DNA of 64,000 nucleotides from Lytechinus variegatus. Taxonomy: Eukaryota; Echinodermata; Echinoidea; Temnopleuroida; Toxopneustidae. The notes beneath the pieces were generated by a model. The model saw nothing but the letters and a program-made list of their open reading frames with translations. It ran no database searches and had not been told where the DNA came from. Of the stretch, positions 56,987-64,000 are shown piece by piece. Each line of letters starts with the position of its first letter. Position 1 is the stretch's first letter. Both the position numbers and the translations under genes were made by a program. The stretch lies in NCBI RefSeq assembly GCF_018143015.1, contig NC_054752.1, forward strand, positions 1,922,001 through 1,986,000, written 5' to 3'.

Positions 56987-58774
56987 ATGGCATGTGATTT
57001 CAGCTCAATAGAGGGCGTCGTTTGCGAAGAAGACGGCTGTGAATCGATTACTGATATAACATTCTATGTGAAGGAGAAGAAGAAGCTCTGTCATGACTGC
57101 GCCTTGAAGAAAGGATGCATCCAATTAGATAAAAGAGGCCGGCTTGCTCTGTATTGCGAAAAGCATGATAAAACCATGGACTTGTATTGTAAGACGCATA
57201 GGGAAGCTATATGTGTTTCATGCTCTATGATAGATCATCGCCAACAACAATGCAAACATCAGGGTATAAAGGACGCACTCCTAGACAACAAAGCAAAGCT
57301 CAGCATCCTCAAGAAATCTACGCTGGACAAATTAGAACTATTCCAATATTATGGAAATGAGATTCGTCAGATTAAAACAGTTGCCGACCACCATATCCAG
57401 ACTACTAAGAAAGAGGTTGGTTACGAAGTAGAATGGGCTATTGAAAGAGACAGAGCCAGGGAAACACAAGATGGTGATGAAATCGACCAGGAGATCGATG
57501 TGAGCAATCAATCACTCCAAGAGAAGTTTCAAGAGATTCAGGAGGAGATCCAAAACAACAACCAAGAGAGAGGGAGGCGGCATAAAAAAAATAATTCAAA
57601 TGCAAAGAAAAGACGACAACTGATCCGTGATAAGCAAAGGATTCTTCAGCTAGAGAAATCAAGGCAAGACGACACAAGTGCAAGAGGAAACGCAAAAGAG
57701 ATTGTGGACAGAATTCCTGATGACGATATAAGTATTGTGAACGATGGACATCGTGTGAATGCATCAGCGAGTGAGAAACTAAAGAAGCAACTGAGCGGGG
57801 GTGAGGTGGAAGAACTGATTCGTGTTATATCAGATGTGAGGTTTGTGAAGGGTGTTGGGAGAGAGAAGTATGATGGAAGAATTGGTGGGTATGACGGAGT
57901 GTGGAAGCTCATTGATACAATCAATGTCACAGATACAATAAAATTCCCACGCCTTGTTGGGTGTATTAAAAAAGATCAGGTGATGATCACAAATGGACCG
58001 TCTAGTGAAGAACACTGCAATACCTACATATTAGATTTGAACAGTAAAAATATCCAGAGAGTGATCATCGGTAATCAAATGTCTTGGGTTATTACTTGTG
58101 CGGTGCTGAATGACGGCACGGTGGTATGTGGTAGATACGTCAAAGGTTGTAGAGGACGCAGTTTACCTGGATGCATCAGTGTATACGACAGACAGTGGAA
58201 TCACATCAATGACGTCACAATACCAAGGAACACAATGCACGATGGTACATGGGTGGGTGTTGAAGCTAATGAGAATGGGACGATCATCGCAGCCGAGGGG
58301 AGTCAGTCTAAGATTTATACCATCAACATGGACAACCCAGCTGATGCTACCATTATCAATGCGATCACGTGTCAAGAGAAGATGAGAATGAGCTGTGTGC
58401 TGTCATCAGGTCACATCATCGCTCGAACCACACCATTTGATCGGAGGATCCGCATCGTTAACAGGGGCGGCGGTGATCATAGGGAAATCTCCCACACTGA
58501 CGTCATTTACAATGTGTGTGTTGATCGTATGACAGACGACCTCTACGTCGTGACATCAGATGATGAGTATAAGACGTGTGTGATTGATCAGGTGACGAGT
58601 GGGGGTGATGTAATAAAGAGAAGGGTAACATCGTTCCCTTTATCAATTAGACTCACACGGGCTAATAGACCCGCTCACATTATAGCGTCTCGAGTGATGA
58701 TGACGTCATCGGGAAATATGCTTGCATGTGATGGCGATAATATTCTCATATTCAAAAAGCGCTTTATCCTTTAG
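56987..58774 (+). CDS. RING-less B-box/coiled-coil protein (TRIM-like), copy B
   Basis: Intronless 595-residue paralogue of 45938-47770. All zinc-ligand positions are kept (C13, C18, C35, C38; C57, H60, C68, C76, C79, H84, H91). The coiled coil is 16 residues shorter: the segment before the ELEKAWQDD / LEKSRQDD junction is absent. The C-terminal domain has one extra Gly (NRGGGDH versus NREGDH). The C-terminal domain and 3' flank are much closer to copy A than the coiled coil is. The frame is open throughout, so both copies appear functional. Function is inferred from domain content only. Confidence 0.9.
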   Translation: MACDFSSIEGVVCEEDGCESITDITFYVKEKKKLCHDCALKKGCIQLDKRGRLALYCEKHDKTMDLYCKTHREAICVSCSMIDHRQQQCKHQGIKDALLDNKAKLSILKKSTLDKLELFQYYGNEIRQIKTVADHHIQTTKKEVGYEVEWAIERDRARETQDGDEIDQEIDVSNQSLQEKFQEIQEEIQNNNQERGRRHKKNNSNAKKRRQLIRDKQRILQLEKSRQDDTSARGNAKEIVDRIPDDDISIVNDGHRVNASASEKLKKQLSGGEVEELIRVISDVRFVKGVGREKYDGRIGGYDGVWKLIDTINVTDTIKFPRLVGCIKKDQVMITNGPSSEEHCNTYILDLNSKNIQRVIIGNQMSWVITCAVLNDGTVVCGRYVKGCRGRSLPGCISVYDRQWNHINDVTIPRNTMHDGTWVGVEANENGTIIAAEGSQSKIYTINMDNPADATIINAITCQEKMRMSCVLSSGHIIARTTPFDRRIRIVNRGGGDHREISHTDVIYNVCVDRMTDDLYVVTSDDEYKTCVIDQVTSGGDVIKRRVTSFPLSIRLTRANRPAHIIASRVMMTSSGNMLACDGDNILIFKKRFIL

Positions 58775-59763
58775 ATCGATGGTATTAATCACAATCATAA
58801 TATTACTGAACATGTATGTTTCAATTTGGAAAAATCACGAGGAAGAATGGTTATGATTTATTTCAAACTTTGGTTAATTTTTGTCGATTATTATGACCTT
58901 AACAATATTCAAAACCAAAGCTCTTACATCCAGGAACCTGGGAAATGGCATGGCATTGAGCTCGACATCTAGATTCCTTAACACCAATACAAGGAGAAAC
59001 AGGAAGAGGTATATAGAAGAATTGTAAATATTGTATTAATTTGATAGCATTACCATGGATAATGAGCTTGACAATTTTCTGACTTGACAAGCTTGGAGAC
59101 GTTACGTTATCATGGTTATAGACTTCCGTGGTGGTACAGGCTAGTTGATATTTCATTGCATCATTTTTTTAACCAAACTATACCGGAATACTTTCTTTGT
59201 TTCAGTTAAAATTAATCAAACATGTGATTTACGTTCTGCTGAATAGGTTGATCATCGCATTTCTTCGTGTATTATTCATTTCATTTTATATTCTATATGA
59301 TTACTTGCATTCGACATTTACCATTTGTATCATACTGTTTTTAAACATTATAATTTGACCCTTTATACTTTATACTACGTGATGATGGAATAATTTCCTT
59401 TTTTTTAATTTGATTTTAGTGTTATCTCTATTTAGTAGTGAAAATGTAAAATGCAAAAACTATAAATAACGTAACAATATTATTAGACTTTCGATGACAT
59501 TTTATTCCTTGAAACTTACTTTTCCAAGCTTGAAAAAAATAATACAAATCTTCTGTCTATAAAGATCAAGTGGTGTTAAAATTTGAGAGTTTTATATGGT
59601 GTACATGATAAAGAGAATATATATTACATTTACGCATTTAACTTTTCTGATAATTAATTTCAACGATATTTTGACAATTTGAGTTGTAAACTTAGGTGAG
59701 ATTAACGACTAAAATTACTGTCAATTATTGTTTGATAATATTACTTGTATATTCTTTTGTTTA
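58775..59763. other. 3' flank of the unit B gene, duplicated
   Basis: Collinear with unit A from 47771. A unit-specific segment of about 100 bp (about 59065-59165) has no clear match in unit A. Confidence 0.45.
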
Positions 59764-59765
59764 TA

Positions 59766-60754
59766 CAGTGCGTATCAAAAAAAAGTTTACACTTAGAAAA
59801 AATCCTGTAAAATTATATATTTGTAATATCCTGAAGATTTTCCACATTTTAGCATTGGTACAGATCCATTTAAGCAAATGACGATATAACTGTCGAAAAA
59901 TATTTCCGCTTGAGTAAGCACCACTTACTTTTGAAAAGTTTGTGAAAATGATTTGCGCAGAACTTTGAAATAGTTATGCGAATAAAAGTAGACCTTAATC
60001 ATGAGGAACACGTGGACTTTAGCTATTAAAATTGATTTGAAGATATCTTTTACCTTTTTAAACTTGTTTCCTTGCCCAAAATACTTCGAAGAGTGCATTG
60101 CGCCCCACCCCACTCCCCCACACACCGAGTCCATCGTTCCGATATTTGCTTTACACTGAGCTGTGATTTACATGAAATGGCTTAGGCTTGATTTTTATTT
60201 TGTTAATCATTGCCAAGCTTGGGAAAAGTGTGGAGAAACAAGTATTAAATGAAAAACAAAATGTAAAGCCACTTTAAATGATAAAACTTAGTGAAAATGC
60301 TGGAGATGGCTGATATAAACTTTTGTTCAGATTCAGTTATGTCCTCAAATCCAGCTGGCACAAAAAGGGTAAAGGTTGTGCTTACTAAGTGTTAAAATTT
60401 CAAATTTGGGCGGCAAAATTGTTACAAATGCTTGAATGTATCTGTTTTATTTCAATTGGCTAAAAGTGCTAGGGAAATTTATGAGAAATGCTTCTCAGGT
60501 TAAGTTTGATTTCGCCCTTTCCCCTTGACACAGCGTGAAAACAAGCATTTCTGCGCAAAACATGAAAAAGATTTCTGCGAGCTTTACAAAAATGGACAGT
60601 GCTCACTCAAGTGTAACATTCTGTCAAAACCTTTACTTTCATTTGATAGATGAGACCCAAACCCATAATCATATGTGAAAAAATTACCCACATGTTGTAT
60701 ATTTTTGAATTCCCAGGGCTTTTTCAAAGTGTAAACTTTTTTTGATACGCACTG
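59766..60754. mobile_element. Non-autonomous Tc1/mariner-type element, 989 bp
   Basis: Begins CAGTGCGTATCAAAAAAAAG and ends with its inverse, giving 28-29-bp terminal inverted repeats that differ by one A. TA flanks both ends (59764-59765, 60755-60756). Unit A has the uninterrupted site near 48845. No transposase frame. Confidence 0.92.
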
Positions 60755-61095
60755 TATATATATGAATTTCTATGAAATATTATTACAAACGAAGTAAACC
60801 GTTGGTTAGAAGGTACAACAAAATATCTGACCATGGAGTTGCATAGTTGCTTGCTGCAGAGAACATAAACGTATATTTTTGTACACTGATTAAATTTTCA
60901 CAAAATCGAAGCCGCTTGGGAATTTACTCCTGCTACAACTCTTGCTGTGAAGCAGAATTCTAGTTTGAGTATTCCAAGCATTTTCTTTGAACTCTCAAAT
61001 ATAATATAAACCACAATTTGAAAAAAAATGCGTCGTATCGAATATTGCAGTGGCGCCTGACGTGTAACTTGATTGATGTCCCATTGTTGATTGTA

Positions 61096-61334
61096 CACAG
61101 CAAAAACTGTGGTGTTAACCGGTGTACATAGAGGACCACACCAGTTATTTTACACCGTTGTTAAATTGGTGGTGTTAGTTTTACACCTATAGGTGTTATT
61201 ACAACACCTATGGTTGTTACGTTCACACTCTTTGGTGTTATGTTCAATCTCTAGGGTGTTATTTTAACACCTCAGGGTGTGGTCCTCTATTAACACCAAT
61301 TGGTGTCAGTTTTAACACCACAGTTTTGACAGTG
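61096..61334. mobile_element. Complete CACTGT-end MITE
   Basis: Begins CACAGCAAAAACTGTGGTG, ends CCACAGTTTTGACAGTG, with TA on both sides. The interior is full of inverted GGTGTTA / TAACACC words. A half copy lies at 24711-24838. Absent from unit A. Confidence 0.85.
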
Positions 61335-61422
61335 TAAAAAAGGGATCTGAAATCAAACTGAACTCTTGCGAGAATCTTTAAAGATTTTTGTGATGTATAT
61401 CTGATGGGTGTTTCATAGAGCA

Positions 61423-61569
61423 GGGGTCCGTTGCAGAAAGAGTTGCAATCAATCGCAACTCCAAAAATCATGCGCAACTTGATTTTCAACCAATCAACAG
61501 CGCGCATTTTTGACTTGCGATTGATTTTTTGACTTGCGTTTAAACGCAACTCTTTCTGCAACGGACCCC
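61423..61569. mobile_element. Short perfect-ended palindromic MITE
   Basis: GGGGTCCGTTGCAGAAAGAG at left and its exact inverse at right; TTGCGATTGATT words repeat inside. Absent from unit A. Confidence 0.8.
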
Positions 61570-62087
61570 AGTTCGTAAGTTACGATTGAGATTAAGCATG
61601 GCTGATGAGACTTTCTTGTGTCACATGACGTGTGTATTTCAACCTATAAGAACATGTTCCAGTCAAGTACGCAAAACTTTACGAACAGCCTCTCGAAACG
61701 CCCCTTGTTCTGCTAATTGCAACTCAGCAACTGACACCGTGTTCTTATTTCTAAAAAAAATCTCAATCGATCAGTCAGTTGGAAATTTGTAGTCGATATA
61801 AGTAATAGCTTTTGCAAAGATCTTTTTACTTTGGTCTGTTTTTACTTTTATGAATTGTATATAGGTCCTATACAAGTCCAGAAATTCATAACGGCTTGCG
61901 TTATCATTAGCTATGTAAACCTAAAGTGGGATGCCAAGATTGTGAGAGGTTTCACTTTCAAGATCGTCATCAATTATCCATTGCTCGTTGACATCTTCTC
62001 AAAAATCGCGAAAGTTTCCACTAATTCTTGTTGTATAGAAAAAAATATGCATGATTTAGTATTTTGAAAAGTGTTGGAATACGAAAA

Positions 62088-62250
62088 GGGACGGATCCAT
62101 GATTCCGGATGAGGGCACAAAGAATGCCTAAAGAATGTGACAACTCCCCCATAAGCGAGGGGGAAATGATTATTCTAAAATAGATAGTATTTCCTCTCTG
62201 TCTGTCTGTCTGTCTGTCTCTCCCATTCTCTTTACATAAGATGTCAAGCC

Positions 62251-62283
<33 letters not shown>

Positions 62284-62394
62284 AAGAAAGAAAGAAAGAA
62301 AAATGCTACGTATATCACTGTTTTCATCCTCACTTCCAAAGACAGCAGGGGGAGGGTGCTCCTTTATGTGCCCCAACATGGATCCCGTCTGACA
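62088..62394. mobile_element. Short GGATCC-end element shared by both units (B copy)
   Basis: Counterpart of 49434-49709: AGGGACGGATCCATGATTCC at left. Contains TCTG and GAAA/GAGA microsatellites (62200-62300), longer here than in unit A. Confidence 0.6.
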
Positions 62395-62833
62395 ACGGAG
62401 AACTAATAACTGACAGTTAAATAGGCCTAAATCTTGCTTTAAAAAAGATGCATTGCTCATTCTTGTCGGTTCCATGTATTATTTGTACAACAGTCTTGAT
62501 CCATTTAGTCTCCGACAACATAAATGCATAGGCTTTTGCATGGTGCAAGTTCTTCTTATGATATATAATTGCATTGATTCAATTATATCTAATGATATTG
62601 ATTATATTGATTTAATTTGACATGTATGTTAATTTATATTTAGATTACTTTCAAATATGTATTTTTTTTCTTCCAATATTGAATTTTGTTCATGCTATTG
62701 TTTATTTAAATTGAATCAATCTATCTTGTACTTATTTGTATAATTTTGAAGAATGAAAATAAATTTGAATTTGAATTAAAAAAAGTTACACTCAAAATCA
62801 AGGTATTATGTAACGTGCACTCTGCGAGCTTAA

Positions 62834-63112
62834 AGGGATGGTCCGGGCTGAAATTATTTATAGCTTTATGAAAAAAGTAGAATTCACTGAGCAAAATGCC
62901 GGAAAGTCATCAAAATCAGATAACAAAGTTATTGAATTTTAAAGTTTAGCAATATTTAGTAAAAACCGCCATCAGCCCAAAAATATTGCTATACTTTAAA
63001 CTCTAATAACTTTATTATTTGTCATACGATTTAGATGAAACCTTTGGCATTTTGCTCAGTGAAATTTACTCTATGTATCAAGATATAAATATTTTAAGCC
63101 CGGACCATCCCT
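62834..63112. mobile_element. Intact TTAA-type MITE, 279 bp
   Basis: AGGGATGGTCCGGGCT and its inverse form the ends. TTAA at left (62830-62833) and TTCA at right (63113-63116). Unit A has a single TTAA at the matching site (near 49900), which proves the insertion and its target. Confidence 0.92.
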
Positions 63113-63380
63113 TTCATATGTGTTTTCATTTTCAATAAAAGTATTCGTCATTCCATAATATAAGCCGTATAGTGTTGTGATTTCCTGAGGTAGCATGATT
63201 TCATTGTCGACCAGAGAAAGAGAGAAAGGGGAGGGGGTCGAGGGATTTGGAGCTGTCTTAGGCTGTTGAATCAGAAACTCATTTATATACCTTATTGTAA
63301 GAGGTCAATAAGGGAGATAGATATAGAAGGGGAAGGTGGGTGTCTGGGTTTTTCTCTGTGCCCGTTGGGGTGTATGCGTG

Positions 63381-64000
63381 TCTAGTGCGTTTTTTGTGAG
63401 GAGAGAGTGTGTGGTTTGGCAAGAATGTGGGTGATCTTCTGTGCGCGCACGTGTGTTGAGGTCAGGTTGAGGTGTTTGGTTGTGTGTGTGCATTTGTTAG
63501 CTAGTCATGTGCGTAGGAGAGAGATATTTATATTGGCGTTCCTCTGGGGCGCGCACGGGTGTGTATGGGGTGGGTGTCTGGTTGTGGAGGAGTGTTTGTG
63601 AGGGGCACGTGTGTGTATGTATATTGCGAAGAAAGGTGTCCGAGAGGGAATGTGGGTTTTTTTTTTAGAGTGAGGGTGTGCGTTGGTTTGGAAGGAAGAA
63701 GGAAAGAGGTCGAGAGAGCGAGGAAGGAGACGTCCTTCTGCTGCCATACTTAGTGTTCAGTTTTGGACCTGTATTAACGAAAAGGATGCGTTTCATTTAG
63801 TAAACAGGGCAATAATTTCAGTTGACTTTTTTCCCAAGGTATCTGGCACCCTCTGAGAGGAATATTTTTTTTTATCGCTTAAGTACGTATCTTGTATCAT
63901 AACTATTTTTTTGTTTTATCATATCATTTTTGTTTCATAACTATGTATATAGCCAGTATATGAACATCGGAAAGCTAGTAAATAGCTTGCCGAATTTGTC
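63381..64000. other. GT-rich noncoding DNA
   Basis: Impure GTGTG-rich stretch to about 63690, then AT-rich DNA. No gene supported. Confidence 0.45.

Larger units (their letters stand above)
54880..63380. repeat. Tandem segmental duplication, unit B
   Basis: Direct-orientation partner of unit A. Unit-B-only insertions: SINE 55318-55590, Tc1-like element 59766-60754, two MITEs at 61096-61569, and the TTAA MITE 62834-63112. Confidence 0.88.

Overview
This window looks like nuclear DNA of a marine deuterostome, most likely a sea urchin. The evidence is the AT-rich background, the dense load of small DNA transposons, the tRNA-derived SINEs, a CR1/L2-type LINE and intronless B-box/coiled-coil genes. 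The species call is an inference from repeat style and gene types; no database was searched. I see no rRNA or tRNA genes, CRISPR arrays or operons.

Three host protein genes are well supported. One is a nine-exon secreted subtilisin/proteinase K-like protease (S8) on the + strand, 21951-31148. All its exons can be read with GT-AG splice sites and matching phases, giving 377 residues with the catalytic triad. The other two are intronless RING-less B-box/coiled-coil proteins with a repeat-rich C-terminal domain (45938-47770, 610 aa; 56987-58774, 595 aa). They are the centres of a tandem segmental duplication, unit A about 41930-53118 and unit B about 54880-63380. A weak minus-strand orphan coding piece lies near 34853-35200.

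Layout: 1-6.5 kb holds noncoding DNA, SINEs, a long-inverted-repeat element with an 8-bp target duplication, and palindromic MITEs. 7.0-12.0 kb is a giant foldback element with near-identical arms of 2.07 and 1.49 kb, each built from two direct sub-repeats. 12-21.9 kb is noncoding with CAT-type microsatellites and a hAT element nested in a TTAA-type MITE. 21.95-31.5 kb is the protease gene, whose introns carry a 36-bp-period minisatellite, MITEs and SINEs. 32.4-41.6 kb is a nest of mobile elements: a TTAA MITE, a repeat whose units each carry a perfect nuclear-receptor DR1-like motif, a near-complete LINE, and a SINE with a 7SL-like head. 41.9-63.4 kb is the duplication, where each unit serves as the empty site for insertions in the other. 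The last 0.6 kb is GT-rich noncoding DNA.

The protease would act outside the cell after removal of its signal peptide and I9 prodomain. The B-box proteins are probably cytoplasmic scaffold or regulatory proteins. Nothing in the sequence ties the three genes into one pathway. The most unusual content is architectural: the composite foldback element, modular elements sharing one internal GC-rich repeat under different termini, and duplicated units that record insertion history.
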